A stretch of 64,000 bases of DNA from Carboxylicivirga sediminis (GCF_018156225.1 NZ_JAGTAR010000011.1:85240-149239), one strand, 5' to 3'; shown: positions 53,576-63,104, counted from the stretch's first letter. Notes: generated from the letters alone by a model not told the origin. Numbers and translations: made by a program.

Positions 53576-56500
53576 ATGGAAATAAAACACCTGAAAAAGG
53601 TATATAAAGGACTTTCTTTCTTGCTGCTTATTGTGTTAACAATGCTCCTTTTGGTTATTGTTGAGGGTAAGGCGCAAACAGTGAATGTGGGCAGTGGCAG
53701 TTATACAACCTCATTTCCCGGAGTGGATGCGGCCGGACGTAACGGCTATCCTGCTGGTTCGCCCCAACTAAGTGGTAATGCAGTGGGTAAACCCGTGCCA
53801 ACGAACGACTGGTGGTCAAGACTAATTAAAGAAAATCATACCGCCAATATGTACAATTACCCATTGGGTTTACAGAGTAGAACCGATGGATTGGTTGTCA
53901 GTTATATTCCATGGGGTGTTTATGGTGATCAGGAGCCTATTGTGGTGGGTGTTGAATCATTAAATGCAGCTCAAGCCACTGTGTCTGATTATTCCGATTG
54001 GACCGTGACGATGGATTGGAATGATGGTTCACATAATTTTAATGCCACTGCAGGTATTGGCATGCCATTTTTGTATTTCACTAAGGGCAGCAGTGATGTG
54101 GCTGAGATAACTGTTAATGCCGGTACGGCAGCCATATCCGATGAAATGCTGCTGATAACCAATGCCGCCAGTGGTGCTGATTTTGTTGCTTATGCACCAA
54201 CAGGAAGCACATGGACACAAAATGGCAATACATATACTTCAACTTTAAATGGACAAGATTACTGGTCGATGGCCATGCTGCCTTTGACTACAACTGATGC
54301 GGCAAGCACTGCGACTGCCTATAAAGCTTATGCCTATGTTTTCCCAACAGGCACCACTACCTCATGGTCGTATAACGAAACAACATCAGTATTGCGAACT
54401 GATTTTACGGTGACCACCGAGGTAAAAGAGGGCAGTGCAAGCAATATGCTTTTGGGTTTACTACCTCATCAATGGGCTAACCTGGCTAGTGATTCACCGC
54501 AGCCTTCAGGCGACAGTTATCCTTCGGTAAGAGGAGAGCTAAAAACACTGGCCGGTAATACCTTCAGCGTGGAGAATACCTATCAGGGCATTTTACCCAC
54601 TCTGCCTTATCTGGCCAATTACAGCCAGGGTTTTAGTCCTGCTGAACTGACCGCTAAAATTAAGCTAATTGAAAATGACCAGCTGGCAACCTGGACTGAT
54701 TCCTACAACGAGGGGCAGGTTATGAACCGTTTGATTCAGACGGCTCGCATAGCCGATCAGATGGGCATGACAGAAGCGCGTGACAAAATGGTGGCCACCG
54801 TTAAAGAACGTTTGGAAGACTGGTTAAGCTATCAGTCGGGTGAAGTGGCCTTTTTATTCTACTACAATAATACATGGTCAGCCATGTTGGGCTATCCGGC
54901 AGGTCATGGTCAGGATACCAATATCAACGACCACCATTTTCATTGGGGGTATTTTATCCATGCAGCGGCTTTTATGGAGCAGTTTGAGCCTGGGTGGGCA
55001 GCGCAATGGGGAGATATGATTAACCTATTGGTTAGAGATGCAGCATCACAGAACCGGGATGATGATAAATTTCCTTTCCTGCGTAACTTCAGTCCTTATG
55101 CCGGGCATTGCTGGGCCAATGGTTTTGCAAGCTTCCCGCAGGGTAACGATCAGGAGTCTACTTCAGAGAGTATGCAGTTTAACTCATCTTTAATCCACTG
55201 GGGAAGCATCACCGGTAATGATGAAATACGTGATTTAGGTATCTACCTTTATACCACCGAACAAACCGCTATTGAAGAATACTGGTTTGATATGTATGAG
55301 CGCAATTTCAAGCAGGATCAACCCTATAGCCTGGTCTCAAGGGTGTGGGGTAACTCATACGACAACGGCACTTTCTGGACATCCGATATTGCAGCATCCT
55401 ATGGCATTGAGATGTACCCTATTCATGGCGGTTCGTTATATCTGGGACACAATACTGCCTATGTAGAAAAGTTATGGAACGAAATAAAAGCCAATACAGG
55501 CATCATGAACAATGAGGAAAACCCAAATCTGTGGCATGATGTGATGTGGGAATACCAGTCCTTTATTGATCCGGAGGGAGCCATCGCTTTGTATAATTCT
55601 TATCCTGATCGCAACCTTAAATTTGGAGTATCCGATGCGCAAACCTATCACTGGTTACATAATATGAGTGCCATGGGTCAGGTGAATAGTGGTGTTACGG
55701 CCGATTACCCCATTGCTGTGGCCTTTGATAATGGTGGTGACATGACTTACGTGGCCCATAACTACACCAGTAGTCCTTTAACGGTTACTTTTTCGGATGG
55801 CTACGAACTGGATGTGCCGGCCAATGCCATGGCCACCAGTAAAGATATTGATGCGTCAGGTGTATTGAGTGCTGACTTTACCAGGGCTTATGCCAATGGT
55901 AGTGTTAATTTATTGCTTGAAGCCACTGGTACAGGCATCACCAAAGTAGAGTTTTATGATGGCAATAGTTTGTTAGCTTCAAAAACGGTTGCGCCATATA
56001 CCTGCAAAGCGGAGAACCTGACACTTGGGATGCATGGTTTATATGCTAAGGTTTATGTGTATGAAAACTTTGTGGTGAGTAATACCATTGATGTGCAGGT
56101 GGGCGAGCAAGTGCCTTACCTGGGGGCAGCATTTGAACTGCCGGGCATCATTGAGCCTGGTAACTACGATAAGTTTGAAGGGGGAAAGGCAAATAACATC
56201 GCCTATCTTGATCTTTCACCAGGTAATGCCGGTGATTACCGGATGGATGAAGATGTGGATGCTGTTTCGGATAATACCGAAGGCAAAACTATTGGCTGGA
56301 TTGCAGGTGGTGAATGGACTGAATATACCGTGAATGTTTCTCAATCAGGACTGTATTCCATGAGTTTCCGTTATGCTTCAGGCAATGCGGCCGGAGGAGG
56401 ACCTTTTTCAGTACTGGTGGATGGTCAAACTGTGGCTTCCAACATTAGTGTACCCTCCACGTCTACTACATCATGGGATGTGTGGGCCACTAAAAGCGTG

Positions 56501-58342
56501 GCTGATCTGGCCTTGCCAGAAGGTGAGCATATTTTACGACTGGAGTTTGCGGCAGGGGAATTTAACCTGGGACAAATGACCTTTAGTCGTACAGGTGATA
56601 TTCCCTATTCTTATCCATTAGCTTCGGCAGGTGCTGACATTAAAGTGCTTTGGCCCTTGTCAACAGCTACGCTGGATGCCACAGCCAGCAGCGAATCGAG
56701 CGGACAGACGCTGAGCTATCAATGGACACAGCTCTATGGACCATCGGTGGTGACATACGATGATAATACCTTGGCACAACCTGTTATCAGTGGTTTACAG
56801 GAGGGTGTTTATCGCTTCAGACTGGAAGTGAGTAATGAAGATATGCGCACATCAATTGATGAAGTGTTAGTGATAGTGAGCAGTACAGCCAACATAGCAC
56901 CAAATGTAACCTTGACGGCTCCTGAGGAAGGTGCCACCTACAGGGATGGTGATGAAATTACTATTACGGCCAGTGCGAGCGATCTGGATGGCTCCATTCA
57001 ACGGGTGGAGTTTTATCAGAATGGTAATTTAATTGTGTCGGATGATACAGCTCCTTATATAATTCAATGGACAGGCGCAGCAGGTGATTATGCCCTCACG
57101 GCCAAGGCCATTGATGATGGAGGTGCTATGGCTGAGTCACAAACCGTAAATGTTTCCTTTGCCGAAGTACGTTCATGCACCATCAACTCGGTGGAGGCTC
57201 AGCAGGGTGCCTTTGATGTTGGCTATCAGTTTGTTTTTGAAACGGTTGGCAGCGATGTGTATATTACTTGCGAGCTGCTGGACGATAAAATTGGAACGAT
57301 TGCTTACTTATGGACACAGGATCCATTTTCTGAAACCAGTATGAATCATGTGGATGGGCGTAAATTCTCAACCGTTTTGGGCAGTCAGGCTCAGGGCTCT
57401 ACCTTGACCGTGGCCGTCAAATTTGCCTTTGCAGGCGGCCTGGCAGTCACTGAATATGTATCTTACATGGTTGGTGATAACTGCGAACCGGACTTTGAAG
57501 AGCCAACTAACTTTACTGCCGCTGTTGGAACCATCACTCAGTCGAGTGTTGAATTACTTTTACAGGCCAGCGATAACTCCGGAGGCGTGATTTATCAAAT
57601 TAGTTACAATGGCCAGACTAAGCAGGCCACGGCTGAATCGGGTGTTGAACTAAGCTATGATGTGACTGGTTTAAGTGCCAGCACAGCATATAACTTTTCG
57701 ATTGTTGCAGCCGATAATGCGGGCAATGTTGCTGCCAATAGTCCTGTTGTGTTAAATGCCACGACCTCAGAAAGTACCAATGACGCCTGTTCGGGCACCG
57801 AAGTAGAGGCTTCGCAAGGCACATTTGAGGTGGGCTATAACTATGCTTTCTCTACTTCAGGCACCGATGTGACAGTCAGTTTTGAATTATTGGATGATAA
57901 GGATGGGCAGGTGGCCTATTTATGGAACTACACTAATGGCTTTGCAGAATCTGCTATGTCGAATAGTAATGGGGTGTTTACCACCACATTGAGCAATCAA
58001 ACCCCGGGTGCTGTTCTTCAGTTAGCCTGTAAATTTGCATACGCCGGTGGTATGTCTGTTACAAAGATATTCTCCTACACGGTAGGAGACAATTGTGTGG
58101 CCACTGGCATAGAGACAAATCCAGGTGTATTGAGAGCGCCTTATCCTAACCCTGTGAATGCATGGTTGAATCTAGAACTGCCGGATGATCATTCTGTGAT
58201 TAAAGTGTTTGATATGAAAGGCAATGCGCTGGATGTCATTAGTGTGATTGGCAAAACCTGTCAATACCATATGGGAGCTTATCCTGCAGGTATTTACTTT
58301 TTTATTATTAACGGACAGTCTTATAAGATTATTAAAGAATAA
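53576..58342 (+). CDS. Giant GH81 endo-beta-1,3-glucanase with binding modules, T9SS cargo
   Basis: A 1588-residue exported enzyme. Signal about 1-34, GH81 catalytic domain about 45-760 with DHHFHWGY (452-459) and GNDQESTSES (Glu527 and Glu531). Then: Ig-like (about 765-850), CBM6-like (about 855-1003, WIAGGEWTEYTV), PKD-like (about 1005-1105), another Ig-like (about 1108-1200), a CBM56-like module (about 1201-1302), FN3 (about 1305-1400), a second CBM56-like module (about 1404-1505) and a T9SS sorting domain (PYPNPVNAWL). The CBM56 label rests on memory of the AYLW/KFAFAGG/TVGDNC pattern. It attacks the glucan backbone. Confidence 0.88.
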   Translation: MEIKHLKKVYKGLSFLLLIVLTMLLLVIVEGKAQTVNVGSGSYTTSFPGVDAAGRNGYPAGSPQLSGNAVGKPVPTNDWWSRLIKENHTANMYNYPLGLQSRTDGLVVSYIPWGVYGDQEPIVVGVESLNAAQATVSDYSDWTVTMDWNDGSHNFNATAGIGMPFLYFTKGSSDVAEITVNAGTAAISDEMLLITNAASGADFVAYAPTGSTWTQNGNTYTSTLNGQDYWSMAMLPLTTTDAASTATAYKAYAYVFPTGTTTSWSYNETTSVLRTDFTVTTEVKEGSASNMLLGLLPHQWANLASDSPQPSGDSYPSVRGELKTLAGNTFSVENTYQGILPTLPYLANYSQGFSPAELTAKIKLIENDQLATWTDSYNEGQVMNRLIQTARIADQMGMTEARDKMVATVKERLEDWLSYQSGEVAFLFYYNNTWSAMLGYPAGHGQDTNINDHHFHWGYFIHAAAFMEQFEPGWAAQWGDMINLLVRDAASQNRDDDKFPFLRNFSPYAGHCWANGFASFPQGNDQESTSESMQFNSSLIHWGSITGNDEIRDLGIYLYTTEQTAIEEYWFDMYERNFKQDQPYSLVSRVWGNSYDNGTFWTSDIAASYGIEMYPIHGGSLYLGHNTAYVEKLWNEIKANTGIMNNEENPNLWHDVMWEYQSFIDPEGAIALYNSYPDRNLKFGVSDAQTYHWLHNMSAMGQVNSGVTADYPIAVAFDNGGDMTYVAHNYTSSPLTVTFSDGYELDVPANAMATSKDIDASGVLSADFTRAYANGSVNLLLEATGTGITKVEFYDGNSLLASKTVAPYTCKAENLTLGMHGLYAKVYVYENFVVSNTIDVQVGEQVPYLGAAFELPGIIEPGNYDKFEGGKANNIAYLDLSPGNAGDYRMDEDVDAVSDNTEGKTIGWIAGGEWTEYTVNVSQSGLYSMSFRYASGNAAGGGPFSVLVDGQTVASNISVPSTSTTSWDVWATKSVADLALPEGEHILRLEFAAGEFNLGQMTFSRTGDIPYSYPLASAGADIKVLWPLSTATLDATASSESSGQTLSYQWTQLYGPSVVTYDDNTLAQPVISGLQEGVYRFRLEVSNEDMRTSIDEVLVIVSSTANIAPNVTLTAPEEGATYRDGDEITITASASDLDGSIQRVEFYQNGNLIVSDDTAPYIIQWTGAAGDYALTAKAIDDGGAMAESQTVNVSFAEVRSCTINSVEAQQGAFDVGYQFVFETVGSDVYITCELLDDKIGTIAYLWTQDPFSETSMNHVDGRKFSTVLGSQAQGSTLTVAVKFAFAGGLAVTEYVSYMVGDNCEPDFEEPTNFTAAVGTITQSSVELLLQASDNSGGVIYQISYNGQTKQATAESGVELSYDVTGLSASTAYNFSIVAADNAGNVAANSPVVLNATTSESTNDACSGTEVEASQGTFEVGYNYAFSTSGTDVTVSFELLDDKDGQVAYLWNYTNGFAESAMSNSNGVFTTTLSNQTPGAVLQLACKFAYAGGMSVTKIFSYTVGDNCVATGIETNPGVLRAPYPNPVNAWLNLELPDDHSVIKVFDMKGNALDVISVIGKTCQYHMGAYPAGIYFFIINGQSYKIIKE

Positions 58343-58419
58343 GCCTTTATATGCCTTCGTAGCAATTGAACAGAATTTAGCAAAGCGCAGGCTACCCTTT
58401 GGTTAAAGCAGGCGTATAT

Positions 58420-58470
58420 CAGAAGTCCATGGAGCTAAACCTGTGGGCTTCTGTTATATTTTTATATTTT
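58420..58470 (+). terminator. Terminator after the GH81 gene
   Basis: CAGAAGTCCA (58420-58429) pairs with TGGGCTTCTG (58444-58453, one G-U), followed by a T-rich tail (TTATATTTTTATATTTT). Confidence 0.8.
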
Positions 58471-58559
58471 TAGAGCATTAGCAAAAACCTGATCGTCTTT
58501 AAGTAGAATAATCATTGACAATGAAACGCATCAATTAACTTGTAAATCGTTCATAGCGT

Positions 58560-61409
58560 ATGAAAGGAATCATCTCTCTGATATTGGTCTTTGGAAGCAT
58601 GTTCTCATTGGCAGGGCAAAGCCTCTCTGGTGGAATTCCTTTTGTCACTAATTATTCGGAGAAGGATTTAAAGGTTTCCACCGTTAATTATGGTATTATC
58701 CAGGATAACAGGGGGATCATGTACTTTGCCAATGAATATGGCATTTTGGAGTTTGATGGTAGTAACTGGAACATTGTTACGGCAGTGTCGAACCACTCCA
58801 ATATTAAATCACTGGCCATTACCAAAAGCAATCGCATATACGCCGGTGCGCAGGGCGACTTTGGATACATCGATTACCAACAAGAAAATGGGGTGGTTTT
58901 TCATTCGCTGCTTGATTTAGTGCCAGCAGAATACCGTGACTTCAATGATGTGTGGAACATTGTGCTGCACAACCATGAAGTGTACTTCCATACATGGCGG
59001 GCCATCTATCGCTTTGATGGTGAAAAAATTGATGTGATAAATACCGGTCATCAGATTAAAGGCCTTTTCAAGGTCAGGGATGAGGTACTTTTGCACGATG
59101 AATTTGGCTTGCACAGAAAAAGAGGTGATGATTTTGAAAGGCTGCCAGGATCAGAGCCATTAAGCAATGAAGAGTTGAGGTTTATTCTGCCAATGAATGA
59201 AGAGGATCTGTTAGTTGGCACACTAGCTGGCGGCCTATTTGTTTATACTAATCATGAGTTAAAGCCGTTTGAAACAGAGCCACAGATTGATTTCAAAAGC
59301 ACTGGCCTGTCGACAGGTCATGTGCGTAAAAATGGCGATTTTGTTATTGGCACCCATAAAGCAGGTGTTTATATTCTGAGTAAAGATGGCTTTGTAAAAA
59401 CACAATTGACTAAAGCGCAAGGTCTTCAAAATAATACGATTCGGGGCTTATATACCGATATTCATAATAACCTGTGGGTAACGCACAAAACGGGGATTGA
59501 TATGGTTGAATTATCAACTCCTTTGTACCATATGAAACCCAGCACCGAAGAGCCAACAGGTGTTTATTCGATTGTTGAATATGAAGGTGATATGTACTAC
59601 GCCACTCATGATGGTTTGCTTAGGCAGTCGATAGAACAAGGAGCTAACCATTCATTTGAGAGAGTTAAGGGTAGCATTGATATTAACTGGAGCCTGAATA
59701 AATTAGGAGATATTGTCGTATTAGCCCATGCCAATGGATTTTCGCAACTGCATAATGGTGAGCTTATTCCGATTTATGGAGGAGAGGGGTGCTGGCTTAT
59801 CAGAGCTTTACCGCAGCATCCGGACTATCTTATCGGGGGCACTTATCAAGGCCTTGCTTTGTTTAGAAAAGAAGGTGAGCGTTTGCACTTCGTTCACAAG
59901 ATCAGGGGGTTTAACGAATCAAGCAGAGTTTTAGAGATAGGTGACAATGGGGAGATATGGGTGGCTCATGGCTACCGCGGCATTTACAGACTGGTGCTGA
60001 ATAGTTCGTTAAACGAGGTTGAGCAGCTATCATTTTATGACTATTCAAAAGGATTGCCATCGCACATGTTTAACACCGTTTTTAAGCTTAATCAAGAGTT
60101 GGTGTTTGGCACACAGGTTGGATTCTATAACTATGATGCATCAGCTGATTCAATGATAATGAATATGGAACTGACAGAATTGCTGGGGTATGGGCAGGGG
60201 CGTTTAGTTAAGGAAGATCCCAAAGGTGATGTATGGTTTATATCGGGCGATAAATCAGGTATTATTGAAAAGCACGCCGACGGCAGCCGAACGGTTGTAA
60301 CCAATCCCTTTAATAAGTTAAATGAATATTACATCCCGGGATTTGAAAATATTTATTTCTCAGGTAACCAAAAGGCATACATTGGTACTAAAGATGGTGT
60401 TATCGTTTATGATGCGGCAACAGATGTATATAAGCCGGCCAATTTTAAGTGTTTATTGCGTGCGGTGAAGACCTCGGGTGGCGAAGATGTACTTTATGAA
60501 GATAATATCAAATTTCTGTGCGATACACTCATCGGTCAGGACATAAAGCTGTTGTATAAGGAAGTTAAAAACAATAGCCTGACCTTTAGTTTCTCTGCCG
60601 CTTATTATGAAAACACTAAAAACATCCGGTTTAAATATTACCTGCAAGGGTATGACAACGACTGGTCTGACTGGGAAGATATCCGATACAAGGAGTATAC
60701 AAACCTGAAAGAAGGTGATTACCAGTTTCGTTTGAAGGCCATCAATATTTATGGTGCCGAAACCGACGATATCATCTATCGCTTTAGCATTTTGCCCCCC
60801 TGGTATCGCACTGTATATGCCTATGCAGGGTATTTTATGCTTTTTATATTCATATTCTATCTGGCTATCAGAGTAAGAGACAGGCGGGCCGGGGTTGAGA
60901 AACAGCGCTATATTGAAAAACAAGAACGTATACGCAAAATAGAGCAGGCGGCCTATCAGGAGGAAAAGCTAAGAAATGAACTCGAAAGTAAAAACAAGGA
61001 GCTGGCCGCTATTGCCATGAAAACGATATGTAAAAATGAGAAGCTGATTGATTTACAGGCTCGCATCATCACCATCAAAGAGGATGCCACCAAACAGGTG
61101 GAGCAAAAACTAAGCGATTTGCTGGGTTTTATAGAGAGTGAGATTTCTGATGATGATTGGGATGATTTTGAACTGCGCTTTGATTTGGCCCACAACAATT
61201 ACATCAGGAAACTAAAGGAAGAATTTTCAGCTTTGACACCGCATGACTTGAAGATTTGTGCTTATCTAAAGATGAACCTGAGCAGCAAGGAAATTGCACA
61301 ACTGCTTAATATGTCTGTTCGCGGTGTTGAGAATGCCAGGTACCGGGTGCGTAAGCGGCTGGGATTAGACTCGTCAGTCAACCTGACTGATTGGTTAATG
61401 AGCCGATAG
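58560..61409 (+). CDS. SusR-like membrane regulator: propeller, Y_Y_Y, LuxR-type HTH
   Basis: A 949-residue one-component regulator. Signal about 1-20, periplasmic two-component-type beta-propeller (about 25-640), Y_Y_Y domain (about 672-742, FKYYLQGYDNDWSDWEDIRY in parts), a single membrane helix (about 753-773), a coiled coil (about 780-865), and a C-terminal LuxR-type HTH (about 893-945, DLKICAYLKMNLSSKEIAQL in part, SVRGVENARYRVRKRLG). It has no histidine kinase or receiver domain, so it should sense glucan fragments outside and bind DNA inside directly. It follows the glucan genes after a terminator and is the likely controller of the cluster. Confidence 0.88.
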   Translation: MKGIISLILVFGSMFSLAGQSLSGGIPFVTNYSEKDLKVSTVNYGIIQDNRGIMYFANEYGILEFDGSNWNIVTAVSNHSNIKSLAITKSNRIYAGAQGDFGYIDYQQENGVVFHSLLDLVPAEYRDFNDVWNIVLHNHEVYFHTWRAIYRFDGEKIDVINTGHQIKGLFKVRDEVLLHDEFGLHRKRGDDFERLPGSEPLSNEELRFILPMNEEDLLVGTLAGGLFVYTNHELKPFETEPQIDFKSTGLSTGHVRKNGDFVIGTHKAGVYILSKDGFVKTQLTKAQGLQNNTIRGLYTDIHNNLWVTHKTGIDMVELSTPLYHMKPSTEEPTGVYSIVEYEGDMYYATHDGLLRQSIEQGANHSFERVKGSIDINWSLNKLGDIVVLAHANGFSQLHNGELIPIYGGEGCWLIRALPQHPDYLIGGTYQGLALFRKEGERLHFVHKIRGFNESSRVLEIGDNGEIWVAHGYRGIYRLVLNSSLNEVEQLSFYDYSKGLPSHMFNTVFKLNQELVFGTQVGFYNYDASADSMIMNMELTELLGYGQGRLVKEDPKGDVWFISGDKSGIIEKHADGSRTVVTNPFNKLNEYYIPGFENIYFSGNQKAYIGTKDGVIVYDAATDVYKPANFKCLLRAVKTSGGEDVLYEDNIKFLCDTLIGQDIKLLYKEVKNNSLTFSFSAAYYENTKNIRFKYYLQGYDNDWSDWEDIRYKEYTNLKEGDYQFRLKAINIYGAETDDIIYRFSILPPWYRTVYAYAGYFMLFIFIFYLAIRVRDRRAGVEKQRYIEKQERIRKIEQAAYQEEKLRNELESKNKELAAIAMKTICKNEKLIDLQARIITIKEDATKQVEQKLSDLLGFIESEISDDDWDDFELRFDLAHNNYIRKLKEEFSALTPHDLKICAYLKMNLSSKEIAQLLNMSVRGVENARYRVRKRLGLDSSVNLTDWLMSR

Positions 61410-61494
61410 CTTCCAGTAATATGAGGGATTAATTCGCCAAAATTAACCGAAGGATAAAACCTAAACAGTTTTTTAATACATACCTAATATTCTC

Positions 61495-61515
61495 CTAATC
61501 TTAAGGCAAGATTAG
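61495..61515 (+). promoter_or_regulatory. 8-bp inverted repeat before a lipoprotein gene
   Basis: CTAATCTT (61495-61502) and AAGATTAG (61508-61515) flank AAGGC, about 30 bp before the ATG at 61545. It could be an operator or a leader hairpin. Confidence 0.4.
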
Positions 61516-61544
61516 CGCTCTATCTTTCCTAAAAACTTCATACT

Positions 61545-62021
61545 ATGAAAAGGATAGGGATAATAACCTTAGTGTTTGCATTATGCATCAGTTGCCTGGT
61601 CAGTTGTTCATCTGATTCAGACGTACTGAGAGACAGGGACATCTTATTAGAGACATTAACAAAAGGAAGCTGGCAGGTAAGTTTTCAGCATTCGTTGACG
61701 AAGCAAGCACTTCAACATCCGGAGGTGCAGCTGGCTTTTGAAGATGGTAGTATTGTAAATGCTCTAAAAGGTGAGGACTATACCGGGAATGGTTCATATC
61801 GATTGTTGTATGATGGTGCTGCTGTTCCCAATTATGATGATCCGGAATATGATTATCTGGATAGAGAAAAAGACAGAGAAGAGGATCTTTTTTTGTCACT
61901 GGCTTTCGCGATGAACGAACTTATCATCTTAAATCAGCGATGGCAGGTCAGAAGCTTCGCGTCAGATGAAGTCATATTACGATCGGATGATCTTATCCTA
62001 ACATTAAGCAGGGCTGATTAA
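61545..62021 (+). CDS. Lipocalin-like lipoprotein, function unknown
   Basis: A 158-residue lipoprotein (lipobox LVSC, CSSDSD follows). A single small beta-rich domain begins at GSWQVSFQHS and has YTGNGSYRLLYD and RWQVRSFASDEVILRSDDLILTLS, in parts, reminiscent of the lipocalin-like domains common in Bacteroidota. No specific function can be assigned. It follows the regulator gene by 135 bp and is followed by two hairpins. Confidence 0.6.
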   Translation: MKRIGIITLVFALCISCLVSCSSDSDVLRDRDILLETLTKGSWQVSFQHSLTKQALQHPEVQLAFEDGSIVNALKGEDYTGNGSYRLLYDGAAVPNYDDPEYDYLDREKDREEDLFLSLAFAMNELIILNQRWQVRSFASDEVILRSDDLILTLSRAD

Positions 62022-62027
62022 TAAGCT

Positions 62028-62054
62028 ACAAAGGGGCTTTAAACAGTCCTTTGT
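62028..62054 (+). terminator. Weak hairpin after the lipocalin-like gene
   Basis: ACAAAGG (62028-62034) pairs with CCTTTGT (62048-62054); the tail GTTTGT has few T residues in a row, so it may be only part of the termination signal. Confidence 0.45.
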
Positions 62055-62076
62055 GTTTGTACAAAATTGAATGGTC

Positions 62077-62140
62077 AATCCTATTGGCAATGAGGGTCAC
62101 ACATGAGGTGATGACTCTGTGGCGCCGGTAGGATTTTTTA
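62077..62140 (+). ncRNA. Long structured hairpin with T-tail
   Basis: AATCCTATTGGC (62077-62088) pairs with GCCGGTAGGATT (62124-62135, two G-U pairs), and inside it AGGGTCA (62093-62099) pairs with TGACTCT (62112-62118, one G-U). Six T residues end it (62134-62139). It may be an intrinsic terminator or a small RNA; the arms are much longer than other terminators here. Confidence 0.45.
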
Positions 62141-62233
62141 CGATGTTAATGCAATGATTACCGTCGAAACATCATTAGCCCTAAGTTGTTACATAACAAG
62201 TCAAATAGTTATTAACTCAAAACTCATACTAGC

Positions 62234-62455
62234 ATGAAAAATTTTATCGCCCTGGTATTTGTGTTTACATTACTCCTGGTAAGTTGTAAACCGAAAGCCA
62301 GTAAGGAACAAAAAACTACCCAAGAAGTGCCAACAGAAACCGTTGTACCACCCTATGAAAATGTAAGCGAGTCGGTAGAGCGCATCGATAGTGTGGCAGC
62401 GGAGCTTGAAAGCTCAATCGAGAAACTGGATGAAGCATTAAACGAATTAGAATAG
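62234..62455 (+). CDS. Small lipoprotein with C-terminal coiled coil
   Basis: A 73-residue lipoprotein (lipobox LLVSC) with a Thr/Pro-rich linker and a C-terminal helical heptad (VERIDSVAAELESSIEKLDE in part). It resembles no family I know. It ends 4 bp before the next gene and is probably cotranscribed with it; both may act in the periplasm. Confidence 0.6.
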   Translation: MKNFIALVFVFTLLLVSCKPKASKEQKTTQEVPTETVVPPYENVSESVERIDSVAAELESSIEKLDEALNELE

Positions 62456-62459
62456 TATT

Positions 62460-63047
62460 ATGAAGATATTAATATTGAATTTAGCATTAGTATTCGGTTT
62501 GGCATTAGTGGCTCAACCGATACAGGCACAGCAGGGTAAGGGCAAGGAAAAAGCCAAAAAGGAAAAAGTAGAAAAACAGGCCAAAGAGAAGGCGGAGCAG
62601 GAACTGAAAGAGGAGAAAGAAGAAAAAGAAGAAAAGCTTCAAAAAGGGAATGCCTATGGAAAAGATAAAGGCGAATTGAAGGGTAAAGAGTTTGGTCAGC
62701 AACGCGCTGCCGAAGCGCGTGCGAAGCAGGAGCAGAAACAGAAAGAGCTGGATAGCTCCATTGAACATGGCAAAGCCAAGGTAAAAGAGGCGGATGAAAA
62801 GATAAAACGCTCGGAAGAAAAACTGGAAAAAGCCAAAGAAGAAGGTAGTATTTCCGAAGAGGATTATAAAAAAGGAAAGAAACAGCTGAAGATGGCCGAA
62901 GAAGAAATGAAGAAGGTGAAAGAGCAGCTGGAAAGAGCTGGTGAGGAACGAGAGCGTGCCATGGAAGAGGTGGAGAAAAGACGAGAGGAAGCAGAGCAGT
63001 ATAAAGAAGAAATACTGAGGAAGCAGGAGGAACTGGAAAGGAAGTAA
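62460..63047 (+). CDS. Exported charged coiled-coil protein
   Basis: A 195-residue protein with a signal peptide (LALVFGLALVAQPIQAQ) followed almost only by Lys, Glu, Gln and Ala: a long alpha-helical coiled coil, first Lys/Glu repeats and then a second charged helix with ERERAMEEVEKRREEAEQ. No family is recognised. Low complexity means database hits will be unreliable. Cotranscription with the small lipoprotein upstream suggests a joint envelope role. A good terminator ends the unit. Confidence 0.6.
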   Translation: MKILILNLALVFGLALVAQPIQAQQGKGKEKAKKEKVEKQAKEKAEQELKEEKEEKEEKLQKGNAYGKDKGELKGKEFGQQRAAEARAKQEQKQKELDSSIEHGKAKVKEADEKIKRSEEKLEKAKEEGSISEEDYKKGKKQLKMAEEEMKKVKEQLERAGEERERAMEEVEKRREEAEQYKEEILRKQEELERK

Positions 63048-63070
63048 TGACTTGTAGTAAGTCAGTGATA

Positions 63071-63104
63071 TCGCCGGGTTTGTTAAGTCCGGCGATTATT
63101 TTTT
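63071..63104 (+). terminator. Terminator of the coiled-coil unit
   Basis: TCGCCGG (63071-63077) pairs with CCGGCGA (63089-63095), followed by TTATTTTTT. Its T-run overlaps the stop codon of the convergent gene. Confidence 0.82.
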
